Origin: Isochrysis galbana
Lineage: Eukaryota; Haptophyta; Isochrysidales; Isochrysidaceae
Length of the DNA stretch: 64,000 nt
Assembly (NCBI GenBank): GCA_018136815.1
Contig: CM030939.1
Span: 1,220,113 to 1,284,112 of the forward strand
Direction of reading: 5' to 3'
Shown: positions 49,279 through 58,585 of the stretch, piece after piece
Position numbering within the stretch: position 1 is the stretch's first letter
Layout of the letters: each line of letters opens with the position of its first letter
Translations under genes and position numbers: made by a program
The notes under the pieces: generated by a model
Told to the model about the DNA's origin: nothing
The model's database searches: none
The model's input: the letters and a program-made list of their open reading frames with translations, nothing else

Positions 49279-50133
49279 TGACGAATTGTGATGGCCCATA
49301 GGGCCTGAGGGCAATGAGGAAGGGGCCATGCCGGCGGCAGGCGCGGCGGAGGAGACGAGTTCGGAGGTGCTGACGGGCTGAAGCCCGTCAGCAGAGGAAG
49401 GCGGGCAGGCGGGCTTGAGCGAGGGCGAGGACGGCGGCGAAAGCGACATTGAGCGAGCGGCGAGAGGCGAGGGTGAGTGAGAGGAGGGCTGTGGTGGCAG
49501 GGGCTGGCGAGGCGAGGCGAGGTTGTAGGGTATGAGTGTTACGAGAGCGAGAGCGACGAGAGCGAGAGCGACGACGGATGACGACTGACGACAGGACGAC
49601 GGACAAAGACACCCAGGAAAACACCCCGACTCTCGCCCCACGACTTTCTCACATAACTCGACTGAAATCAAACCCAAACACTCCGATCAGACAACGACGG
49701 ACGACGATCAAAGGGCGATCTGTCGACGATCTTGTCTGGAACGGGAATCGCACCATAACGGAAACGAGGGGCAATCCTGCTACGCAGGATTCCAAGAGAC
49801 CTACCAAATAAGACGAAAGGAGTGCGATGTGCCTAAGGGGGAGGGGGAGATACGAACGAGGTCGCAAATTAAACCTAATTGCCCCCTGAAGCAGATAAAG
49901 AAACGCAGGGGAGATAGCAAATTAAACCTATTTGCGAGGCGCCTGGGAGGAAGAAAGGTGGGGAAACTTCCCTTCTCTTTCGAGAGGAAGAGAGAGGGCG
50001 CTCCACAACCCACGATCCCATGCATCCAAGCGAAGCTTTTGACCGAGAACGAGAACGAGAGAATTATAACGATAAATACCGAACGACGAAGAGAAGAGCG
50101 AAGCCTAACGAGTGTCGACTCGCGAATGCGACA
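49279..50133 (-). mobile_element. Solo LTR 1, 855 bp, target duplication ATGGA
   Basis: Starts TGACGAATTG and ends GCGAATGCGACA, the imperfect TG...CA-type inverted ends of an LTR. It is bounded by ATGGA on both sides (49274-49278 and 50134-50138). The reverse complement matches 62926-63772 nearly throughout. No internal region, polypurine tract or primer-binding site adjoins it, so it is a solo LTR left by recombination. Its family is tied to Ty3/gypsy by the truncated copy at 12861-13304, which abuts a polyprotein fragment. Confidence 0.9.
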
Positions 50134-51390
50134 ATGGAGGGCGTCTTCTCGGTGGAGGGCTCAGCGTGCCGCCGCCGCCGCCCTCCGACGAGAACGGTGG
50201 GCTCGCAGACGGCAGCTCACGACGAGGGGAGTGTTGCGGTAGCACAAGACGTCGCAGTCGCAGACGTCCGGCGGAGGAAGTCTCGATAGGCCCAGGCCAG
50301 AATATTTAAAGATTTTTCTACATATTTGGGCAGATTTTTGGCCTTACAATCTGCGACATATTTGGGTGCCCAAATTGCCCTCCCCCAACATATTTACGGT
50401 TATAGACCATCTGTACTACATATTTGGGCACATATTTCATGCTATTCAGCTATTTATATTCATATTGCATATTGCACTCTGCCACGCAAGTGATTTTGGC
50501 GCGAGGCATCTCTTGTGGCGCGAGACGCGGCGGAGGCGCGAGGCGCGCAGCGTAGCAGTGCAAAGCAAGCCGACAACTGGAGACCTATAAAAGAACGCTT
50601 TTTAAGTGAATATTTCGGACGATCAATCAAGCGATCAACCCGGTGTCGTGCTCGCTCTCCGCTCTCTCACTCCTCACTCCCCGCCCTCCCCCTCTTTCTC
50701 TACTCACGAACCACATGGCCATGAACGGCGAGTGCACCGAGCGCAACGACAACGATCCCATCGCCATCGCGCGCTTCGACGCAAGCAACGAGTGCGAGTC
50801 CTCAGTGCCCTCAGTCAGAGCTCGACGACTACGCCGACGACTACGCCGACGACTTCAAGGTTGGCGACAAGATCGTGCACACACACTTGGGCTCAGGCGT
50901 CATCTTCGCCCTCGGCGCCGGCACCCTTTTCGGCGAGCTTTACGCATGCATTGATTGCACACTCTGCCCCTAGACCCTCTCCTAGGTTATTGATTGGTAT
51001 TTTGTATTTTGTGTTTGCAAGTTTTTTTATCAACATATCTACATATTTGCCGCATATTTGGGCACCGATTTGGATGCCTTGCTACAGATCTCTACATATT
51101 TTCTACATATAAATGCTACATATTTGGGTTGGCCAAACTACATATTCTGGCCTGGGCCTAAGTCTCGAGGAATGGCGACTCCACAAGAAGTAGCCGAGGG
51201 GGAGAAGCGCCTGCGTGCTAGACGGGCATCATTGGACTTCGGCTCGCCGGGCGGTGCGAATGCCCTGCGGAGGTCGAGCTTGGTGAAGCAAGCAAGCGCA
51301 TCTGCACTTTCTGCACCATTGCCGGCCCCTTCACCTTCGTCACCTCCTCCCCAGGTTGCAGGTTATTCTGTCATATATATGATATCATAT
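50134..51390 (+). pseudogene. ORF interrupted by a solo LTR and a hAT-like element
   Basis: Two flanking pieces, 50134-50286 and 51169-51390, read in the same frame if the transposon and one copy of its 8-bp duplication are removed. The first begins at an ATG that is part of the LTR target duplication (MEGVFSVEGSACRRRR) and ends RRRKS. The second starts MATPQEVAEGEKRLRARRAS and carries DFGSPGG and RRSSL, the motif pair also present at 22528-23067. After Pro/Ser repeats it reaches a palindromic AT tract and a LINE 3' end. The product is unknown. Confidence 0.6.
50287..51160. mobile_element. Non-autonomous hAT-like DNA transposon, 874 bp
   Basis: Terminal inverted repeats of 19 bp, TAGGCCCAGGCCAGAATAT at 50287-50305 and its exact reverse complement at 51142-51160, are flanked by a perfect 8-bp duplication AGTCTCGA (50279-50286, 51161-51168). 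An 8-bp duplication with TAGG-type ends is typical of the hAT superfamily. Subterminal ACATATTTGGG motifs recur within 170 bp of both ends, as transposase-binding repeats do. No transposase is encoded. The interior is GC-rich and includes a coding-like segment (FKVGDKIVHTHLGSGVIF, then GELYACIDC) preceded by MAMNGECTERNDNDPIAIAR in another frame, so it may carry a captured gene piece. Confidence 0.88.
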
Positions 51391-51400
51391 ATGATATCTC

Positions 51401-51560
51401 AAAAAAAATCTTCTTGAAAATGCCCGCTAATACGCGTGCGGCGTGAGGCAGTGTGCTCCTGAACCTCCCTACTACCCAACCTTAACCCCTAACAACCCCC
51501 TCCCTCCCCCGTCCCCAGTTCCCTCTTTAGCGGAGAAGCTGGTTCCGGGGTAGGCGGCAC
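51401..51560 (-). mobile_element. LINE 3' end, copy 4
   Basis: The minus strand ends in the family terminus (CAAGAAGATTTTTTTT at 51401). Only about 160 bp of the 3' untranslated region remains. It inserted beside a TATATATGATATCATATATG palindrome. Confidence 0.75.
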
Positions 51561-51845
51561 GCAGAGGGAAAAAGTCGGCATGCGCACGCATGGCGTCTCC
51601 GCGGGGGGGGGGGGGGGGGCGATGCACACCGCGCCGTGCCCAATGCGCACGGCGTGCAGGTGCTCAGTGGATACTATTCATTATTAAAGTGCATGTTTAT
51701 GTAGTTGTCGGCCTTAAAGGAAAAGCGTTTGCATGCGCACGCACGGCGTCCCCGCGGGGAACATGCACCCGCGGGAAAAAGCAGAGAAAAAAGTTGTTAT
51801 CCCCACGCACCGCTAGCCCTTATTTTAACTGTGGACATTTGATCG
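51561..51845. other. Noncoding with a repeated GCATGCGCACGCA motif
   Basis: GCATGCGCACGCATGGCGTC at 51578 recurs as GCATGCGCACGCACGGCGTC at 51732, each followed by CCGCGGGG and then ATGCAC-type sequence. It is a short imperfect duplication 150 bp apart. No gene. Confidence 0.5.
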
Positions 51846-51849
51846 CTCA

Positions 51850-52226
51850 ATTCGACTGATGCCCCACAATTGACGGAACGACACCTTGAGAGGGCTTTCT
51901 GACGAGCCGCCTCGGGCGGCATGGGGCGTCCCAGGTGCCAGGTGGGGCACGGTGGCGAGGGTCGCCTGGGGCTCGGGAGCGGTCGCGGCACGCTCCATAG
52001 GTCAAACTATAACAATATTTTTTCTCCACACGTCACTAGTAGGTGGTACCTTGCTATGATCGCTCTCAAGATCGATCTGAAGGACCCACCGTCCGCGTTG
52101 CGCGTTGCCGTACTGAATGTTGTAGAAATCCGTTAAGATAAAAACCTCCAAGCCAGGATACCAAAGTATCCCGAGGAGGGATGCGGTCTGTTGCGGGTAA
52201 AGGAGGCCCCTTGTACACTTACCCAT
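51850..52226 (-). mobile_element. LINE remnant joined to MERA-type ORF start (copy 3)
   Basis: From the ATG at 52226 the minus strand reads LGILWYPGLEVFILTDFYNI, the family sequence also at 9600-9690, and ends in WRKNIVIV. The stop is followed by AACTAT-type inverted repeats and a new ATG at 51993 (MERAATAPEPQATLAT). A LINE coding end thus sits immediately upstream of the repetitive ORF, linking the two families. Both parts are truncated. Confidence 0.6.
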
Positions 52227-52282
52227 TTCGTACGCTCCCGGCTAGGTCTCCCCGCGCGACCCCTCTCTGAGGCAATAAGCGT

Positions 52283-52540
52283 TCATTTGGCCGCACGCTC
52301 CTGTGTAGAAGACTCTACTCGTTCGGGTCGCCGCCGTGAAGAGGACGGAGGCGGTGGTGGTGCGCTCTCTGTGTCGAACACCATGTGGACACACTCGGCA
52401 GGGAATGTGCTCCCTGCGAGCTGTCCGTCGGCGGCGGTGGGTGTGCTCTTCCGAAGAGCTTCCTCCAGAGGCCTCACATGACCAAAGTTGAGCTGTAATT
52501 CATCCAATCGCGCGAAGAGAGACGCGACGTCTTGGTTCAT
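52283..52540 (-). CDS. Hypothetical ORF, possible leucine-rich start
   Basis: From the ATG at 52540 the frame reads MNQDVASLFARLDELQLNFG, then FPAECVHMVFDTESA and a Pro/Ser/Arg tail, 85 residues in all. The composition is protein-like and hints at a leucine-rich segment, but the piece is short. It is immediately left of the minisatellite, which may have interrupted a longer gene. Confidence 0.35.
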   Translation of the reverse strand: MNQDVASLFARLDELQLNFGHVRPLEEALRKSTPTAADGQLAGSTFPAECVHMVFDTESAPPPPPSSSRRRPERVESSTQERAAK

Positions 52541-52557
52541 TTCTTCACAAGTGCACC

Positions 52558-53218
52558 CGGGTACGGGGGCAGTTGGGCAGTTGTATTTTTGGAATGGCAG
52601 TTGAGGCAGTTGGGCAGTTGTATTTGTGGAGGCAGTTGGGCAGTTGTATTTTTTGGAATGGCAGTTTGGCAGTTGGGAAGTTGTATTTTTGGAATGGCAG
52701 TTGGGGCAGTTGGGCAGTTGTATTTGTGGAGAGGCAGTTGTATTTTTGGAATGGCAGTGGGGCAGTTGGGCAGTTGTATTTGTGGAGGCAGTTGGGCAGT
52801 TGTATTTTTTGGGCAGTTGGGAAGTTGTATTTTTGGAATGGCAGTTGGGGCAGTTGGGTAGTTGTATTTGTGGAGAGGCAGTTGTATTTTTTGGAATGGC
52901 AGTTGGGCAGTTGTATTTTTGGAATGGCAGTTGGGCAGTTGGGCAGTTGTATTTTTGGAATGGCAGTTGGGGCAGTTGGGCAGTTGTATTTGTGGAGGCA
53001 GTTGGGCAGTTGTATTTTTTGGAATGGCAGTTTGGCAGTTGGGAAGTTGTATTTTTGGAATGGCAGTTGGGGCAGTTGGGCAGTTGTATTTGTGGAGAGG
53101 CAGTTGTATTTTTGGAATGGCAGTGGGGCAGTTGGGCAGTTGTATTTGTGGAGGCAGTTGGGCAGTTGTATTTTTGGGCAGTTGGGAAGTTGTATTTTTG
53201 GAATGGCAGTTGGGGCAG
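52558..53218. repeat. Complex minisatellite of GGCAGTTG / GTATTTTTGGAATGGCAG units
   Basis: About 660 bp built from GGCAGTTGGGCAGTTG, GTATTTTTGGAATGGCAG and GTATTTGTGGAG modules in changing order. A block of about 210 bp at 52640-52850 recurs almost exactly at 53008-53218, giving a higher-order structure. Because the modules rarely create stops, several frames stay open across it on both strands. These are artefacts unless the array lies inside a gene. Confidence 0.95.
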
Positions 53219-53511
53219 TGGCCGTCGAAGAGCTTGAACTCCTGGAGTGCCAACCGGAGCACGTGGAGAACCTGGCCTTACTGCTCTGTCTCCTCCCCAG
53301 TTTGCGCTCGCTCACCGTGCGTCTCAAAACGAAGGACCTTCCACACAACCAAAAAAATAAGAATTTTTGTGTGTGTGTATTCAACAAAACTCCCTACCGT
53401 GAAAAGTTTTTGATGGAGCGAGTACGTTTCCACGGGATCGTGATGACCAAACTAGCGTGGTACGTTACTGAGAACAGTCGTATTATTCTCTACTCCACGA
53501 CATCATTGTGA
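53219..53511 (+). pseudogene. Leucine-rich-repeat-like coding piece
   Basis: The forward frame leaving the minisatellite reads VEELELLECQPEHVENLALL and then LPSLRSLTVRLKTKD, with the L-x2-L-x-L spacing of leucine-rich repeats, and becomes AT-rich and unconvincing after 53345. It may be the remains of a gene into which the minisatellite expanded. Confidence 0.35.
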
Positions 53512-54034
53512 CAACGCGATAGATACAACAGTTGCTTCAAGATGAAGCCATCTACTTTGTTTCAACGTCCTCATCGCGCGCTACGTGGACAACGAGTGTC
53601 GAGCATTCAGCAAACGCAAAAAGACCGCACATGACATGCGCGCAATGAAACACGTTGAGAATCTATTGCACACATCTTCCATTGCTCATCGATTCATGGT
53701 GAAGCCTTTCACGGGGAGTGAACACAAGTTTCAGTTACACCCTCTGTACTTATACGGGGATCGAGCCCAGTCGGCCCAAAGCTGTCTTGCGATGCAGTCC
53801 TCACCTCGACCGACGCCTCTTCAACCCATCACCCCTACGCACAGGATGAGGTGGGTGACGGCAATTGGGGATGGAACGCGGTGCGCGCAACGTGCGCCGG
53901 TCGCGTGCTGCGCACTTACCCCAAGTCGCTTGCTTTCGGTTACACCTCTGTACTCATACGGGGGAGGGGATCGAACCCCGGCTCTTTCCGACTCCTCGTC
54001 CTGGCTTGTGTGCATCCATCCCTCGAGGGGTCCG
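53512..54034. repeat. Short duplication with a B-box-like core
   Basis: A GTTACACC-CTCTGTACT-ATACGGGG segment occurs at 53733-53770 and 53939-53975, each followed by ATCGA(A/G)CCC. On the minus strand this reads GGTTCGATCC, like an RNA polymerase III B box, but no tRNA cloverleaf can be drawn. It may be a SINE remnant. Confidence 0.4.
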
Positions 54035-54700
54035 TCACACTCGTAAAGCAGCTTCAGCTCTAGGATTAGGTGTGACAAACAGTGCCTCCTTGTCTGGATT
54101 TAGACGATTCACCCTACGCATATTTTTGAGTACATTTAGGATTGTCCTAGCCCGCTGCTCGTCCTTTGGTCGTCTTTCTGGTGATTGTGGTAACGGTCGC
54201 TGTAGCAATTTGCATTCTTTCACCCATTTGATGTAGTTCGGGTCACACATGCGATCGACCTGGCAGAGCTTCTCGATTAATTTGGCGTGATCGACACGCT
54301 CCTTCGTAGCATTCTTATTGGATTCGAATTGTGAGAGCTTATTGTTTTTCAACTTCGAGAGTATGGAGAGATCCGTTAAGTTGGCGGGTTTATGGGTATC
54401 CTCTTCTGCTTGTTTCGGTATGGTCCTCTTTTGGTTGTGACAGAACTGCGCGGCGATGGGGTCCGGAATGTTGTCGCAGCTGTCGTTTCCTTTGATGCAG
54501 ATTTCTTCTTGTGTGTATGATGGGGGAGGATTCTGCCCTGTTTTCCACATGTCGTCTAGCACCTTCTTATTATGTTCGTCTACTTCTTGAATGAATGTCT
54601 TTGCGTCATTCTTGACGGTCTGGTATTCTCTCCCCAATTCTTGGATGAGTTGTTGCTTCCTTTGGATTGCTTCCTGGATGAGTCTTTGTCTCTCGTCCAT
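54035..54700 (-). CDS. AT-richer hypothetical gene, coiled-coil N-terminus
   Basis: From the ATG at 54700 the frame gives 221 residues. The start is a helix (LIQEAIQRKQQLIQELGREY, QEVDEHNKKVLDDMW), then PPPSYTQEEICIKGNDSCDN, a Lys/Asn/Gln-rich middle, and a basic C-terminus (RTILNVLKNMRRVNRLNPDK). Unlike neighbouring genes it uses many A/T-ending codons and Asn, Lys and Gln. PPPSY is a P-P-x-Y-like motif. The foreign composition suggests transfer or a viral or transposon origin, but no homologous family is recognised. No intron is evident. Confidence 0.6.
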   Translation of the reverse strand: MDERQRLIQEAIQRKQQLIQELGREYQTVKNDAKTFIQEVDEHNKKVLDDMWKTGQNPPPSYTQEEICIKGNDSCDNIPDPIAAQFCHNQKRTIPKQAEEDTHKPANLTDLSILSKLKNNKLSQFESNKNATKERVDHAKLIEKLCQVDRMCDPNYIKWVKECKLLQRPLPQSPERRPKDEQRARTILNVLKNMRRVNRLNPDKEALFVTPNPRAEAALRV

Positions 54701-54823
54701 AGTCAATTCTTGATGTGTCGGTGCTTACTGTAGTGCTTACAATTAATGAAAGGCAACTTGTAGTTCCGACTTTCTTCTACACTGTCTACATATAGGCGTG
54801 ACGTCGGAGCGGAACACTAGTGG

Positions 54824-54975
54824 TGATTGAATGCTTTTCCATATCTTATGGCGATGATTGAACGCTTCTCATCTGTGGTGGATGGTGGGGATTGAACGCT
54901 TCTCGTCTGTGGTGGAGGGTGGGGATTGAACGCTTTTTCATATGTGATGGCGATGATTGAATGCTTCTCGCCTTG
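54824..54975. repeat. Tandem GATTGAA(C/T)GCTT repeat, five units
   Basis: GATTGAA-x-GCTT starts at about 54824, 54855, 54890, 54924 and 54955, spaced 31-35 bp, with CTGTGGTGGAGGGTGGG spacers in the middle units. It lies upstream of the AT-richer gene. Confidence 0.8.
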
Positions 54976-56290
54976 TCGCCGCACCCTGGTTCCCTCCCCC
55001 CGCGCCGTCCCGTCGACTCCTCCGCCCACGGAAGCCCCGCACCGAAGGAAGAGGAAGACGAGAACAGGCCACTGCTAGGGGACGGTGCACCCCGCCCTAC
55101 CCCCCCCCCCCATGCAACCTGGGCCTATAAGAAGAGCACGAGGGGAGTTGCTGCAAGGCGGGAAGTGAGGGAGAGGAAGGGAAATGGGCGTGGCTACAGT
55201 AGCAGTAGACAGTAGTTAAAGCCACAGCCGCGCGCGAGGCAAGAACATTAAAAGTTTTTTCTAAAGATTTTCATTCTTACGGCGCGCTATGAACTTCTCG
55301 ACGTCGCACGGCAATCCGCATACATAATAAGCGCAACAAAGTAACGGGAACCAATCTAGACATACAGGAGGGTCTGACATGCGCGCAAATTGTGCACGGC
55401 GAAGACTGTAGCGCACATAGCACACTACGGGATCAACTCAGACTATCCAACAGCACAATACCCCAGGAGCACGCTTGCACGCCAGACACTCGAAAGATCT
55501 ACGCTTACAGCCTGCGAGTAATAATAGGTCAGTGTACAGGCCGTGCGGCGCTCCGGCGTTCGCCGAGACACTCAATTTTGGTAGGATTGTGCAAACGGCG
55601 GCACGAATATGGCAACTGAGGAAAACATTCACGATAAGTGCGGGAAAGGGGGGGGGGGGGGAGGGGGGGAGGCGGGGAAGCAGCGCAGTTATTGCCACCA
55701 ACACCCGCCTGCAAGGCAAACATGAGCACACATCACGCTCATCCGCCGGCGAGATCAAGTGACCACGCTAGTGGCCGTGGATAGATAGGAAGGCGTGAGG
55801 CTGCGACCCAAATTGACGGAGGCGAGGCAGGGCCACTCGAAGCCCGCGCAACGCGCTGATCCTCATGGCGCCTGACGACACTGAGGGCTGAGTGTACACT
55901 GGGTGCACACTCAGCCGGATCAGAGCCATGAGAGCAGAGGAAGCGAGCTGTGCACGAGGGGCCCCTGGGCGCGCGGTTTGGCACCAACTAGCACCTTTTG
56001 TCGAGTGGACGACAGCACCCATCGCTCGAGGGCCGGTGGCCGCACAAGTGCGGCCCCACAATGAAAAACACATTTGCGCGGCAGCGCAGTGGTATAGTAT
56101 GAGCGTGCCCGCCAGCCAGCAAGCCGAGGCGCACGCGTCAAGTCTCAGCGCAGGAGCGACTCCTTGGCGCCCAAGAAGCCAAGGACACGGCCACCGATTG
56201 TCGCCGGCTGAGTCGTTACACTTGGCGTGCGGCGATAGCTAGGGAGGCCGCCGCGGTGAGGCGAGATCTCGCTGCCCTCGCAGAGAGGGC
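54976..56290. other. Intergenic region, no supported gene
   Basis: Small frames on both strands without domains. A GGGG-rich tract at 55646-55675. Nothing else is recognised. Confidence 0.4.
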
Positions 56291-56293
56291 GCC

Positions 56294-57174
56294 TCAAGAG
56301 CAGTAGCTCAGCTCACCGTCCCGAAGCTGGCGTGAGACGTAGTCCTCGTTGAACTTAGCGAATGCGCGGAATTGCTCTGCGGTAAGGGGTAAGAGGGTGA
56401 GAGATTCGCCGGAGGGTCAGAAGAGGACGCAGCAGTGGGAAAGGGAGATGCGCACCCTGCAATTTGGTCTGAAGGATCCGGTCATACTGCTCGCGGAGCG
56501 TGCGCTCGCGCTCCTCAACAGCCTTGCGTACAATGTCTCGCACCTGCAACCCGTGGGCCACGCACGGGTGAGCGGCGAGCCGATGCGGCGTCCGGATGGG
56601 CGCCGAACAAAACGCGCACCTGGTCGAGGGTGAAGACCACCTCTCCTGTTTGAGGGTCTGTCCTTTGCCGGAGCGCCGCAGAAAGGTCGAGAGAGCACGA
56701 GGGCTGGTTGGCGTGGCCTGCAGAGAAGGGGCGTGGTGGTTGTGGGATGCGTAGGGCGGACACGGCAGATCACGTGGTGCGTGGGCGCAAACAGCCGTCT
56801 ACACTCCCTTTCCGCTCCGGGAGGGACGTGGCTGGCGTAGAGGCAGAGAGAGGGAGAGAGAGAGGGAGAGACAGAGAGAGACAGAGAGAGAGAGACAGAC
56901 AGAGAGACAGAGAGAGAGGACATGAGAAGCGGTGGGGTAGCAGGGCTCGCGGGAGCTTCTAAATGCGCCTCCCTGCTCTCGCTCCCCTTTGCCTTCCCTC
57001 GGGCTGGTTGGAGGGCAGCAGACCTTGGAAGGGGGAAGGCGCTGGCTGGCTCTCGTGGAGGCTGCGAGAGCGCTTGTGGCTCGGGGACTCGACGGGGAAG
57101 CGGGAGCGAGAGGCGTCGCATCCGGCGGGGGACAGGTCGTCCATCCCCTCGCGCGTGCGCTTGACAGCCAGCAT
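56294..57174 (-). CDS. Akirin-like nuclear protein, four exons
   Basis: Exons 57174-57024, 56717-56620, 56543-56456 and 56376-56294 join in frame by GT-AG introns (306, 76 and 79 bp) to give 139 residues. The N-terminus MLAVKRTREGMDD with SPSHKRSRS is the basic nuclear-localisation region typical of akirins. The C-terminus is the conserved akirin core: VVFTLDQ-VRDIVRKAVEERE, TLREQYDRILQTKLQEQFRA, FAKFNEDYV, and SYCS as the last residues, equivalent to the SYVS end of animal akirins. Akirins are nuclear adaptors linking transcription factors to chromatin remodellers and, in animals, proteasomes to nuclear import. The agreement of all splice phases with the family alignment makes the gene model strong. 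It is divergent from SMC6. Confidence 0.85.
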
Positions 57175-57271
57175 GGGAAGGTGGGAGGGGGAGAGGAAGG
57201 CAGGGGGGGAAGGGCGGCTGAGGGCGGGGGGGGCTCCCCTCGCGCTGGGGGGGGGGGGCGGGGCGGAGAGA

Positions 57272-57310
<39 letters not shown>

Positions 57311-57854
57311 GGCGGACTCGCCATACGAGAGGGAGACGAGAGAGAAAAGAAGAAACGGAGAAAGAGAAAAAAGAACGGGGGAGGGGCGAGAGGGTGAGGA
57401 GAAGAGAGGGTGGGGCGTGGCGTTGGGCCACCCAGAGAGCGAGGTGTCTGGAGCAGAGAGTTTGGACCGCAAAGAACGGATAGAATACGCCTCGGGAGCT
57501 CTGGCGACACCAGGTGGCGCGGGAGTGGAAAGGGGGCGAGAGAGAGAGGGAGAGAGGGGACGGCCTCTCTCTTGGGGGGGGAGCACTCGAATGAAAAAAG
57601 AAAAGGGGAGAGAGCGACTTAGTTACGGAAGAGAGAGGGAGCGTTTGGGTGAGGGAACGCGGGGGGGAGGGGGAGAGGGGGGGCGGCTTGATTCTCGAGC
57701 CCAGCAGAGAAGGCGAGGGGGGCGAGGAGAGAGAGAGAGAGCGAAGAGAGAGATAGAACACGAGAGGGAGAGAGAGCGAAGAGCGAAGAGAGGGAAGGAG
57801 AGAGAGAGAGGGAAGGAGAGAGAGAGGGGCGCGCGCCTCCCCTCCAGAGACTCT

Positions 57855-57892
<38 letters not shown>

Positions 57893-58585
57893 CTCTCCCG
57901 ACCTCAGCTGGTTTCTATTATAAAGATGACGTTTAATCTGTTTACTCACGAGTGTATATTGAACGCCCTATTGACTACCCTCCAAAATTCTAACAGTGGG
58001 CATCCTCGTTCTCTTTTCACCTAACTAGACTGTTTCAATTTTGTACACGAGGTTGCCCCACGGTGCCCCGGAGGGTGGCGCGGCCGCTTCTCTTCGCCCG
58101 CCACGCGCGCGCGCCCCCCCCCCTTCCACCCCCCCTCCCCACCCTCTACTTTATACTTTCTACCTTCGCGGCCGGACTGGGGGCGGGGGGGGGGGGGCGA
58201 GGGCTTTACTTTACTACTAGCTCCCACAAGACCCCCACCCCTCTGGCCTACTAGTTTACCCGCTACAAAACAATTTCTCCCCCCCCCCCGCCGTCCCCAC
58301 ACTCCCTTCCCCGCGAGTTCTTTTGTAGAGAGAGTACCGATCTCTACCGGTTTTCCCGCCCTTCTCCCGCCCGCCCGCCCACCCCCGCACGCGCGCCCCT
58401 GCTCTCCCTCTCTCTCGGGAGAGAGAGAGACGAGAGAGAGAGAGGACAGAGGGGAGCGAGCGAGAGAGAGAAGAGAGTGAGAGAGAGGAGAGAGGAGAGG
58501 CAGCGAGAGAGAGAGAGAGGAGAAAGTGAGGGAGCGCGAGAGCGTGGGGAGGCGGGAAGGGGGGGTCTGGCCACGCCCGCCAACG
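57175..58585. other. Divergent akirin/SMC6 intergenic region, purine-rich
   Basis: GA-rich tracts at 57270-57310, 57540-57580 and 57720-57835, then a CT tract and a GC alternation (GCGCGCGCGCGCGC near 57878-57892), and CATTC/GAGA tracts up to the SMC6 start. The large open frames here are low-complexity shadows. It must contain both promoters. Confidence 0.6.

Noticed and set aside
52537-53511. Repeat proteins on both strands across the minisatellite
   Set aside because: The array lacks stop codons in several frames on both strands, so openness is no evidence of coding. Only flanking pieces look protein-like.
53945-54030. Possible minus-strand tRNA from a GGTTCGATCC B-box-like core
   Set aside because: The T-stem has mismatches and no acceptor or anticodon stem pairs with it. 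Kept only as a possible SINE trace.
56075-56150. AGTGGTATAGTATGAGC, resembling a tRNA A box
   Set aside because: No B box or cloverleaf follows within tRNA distance.
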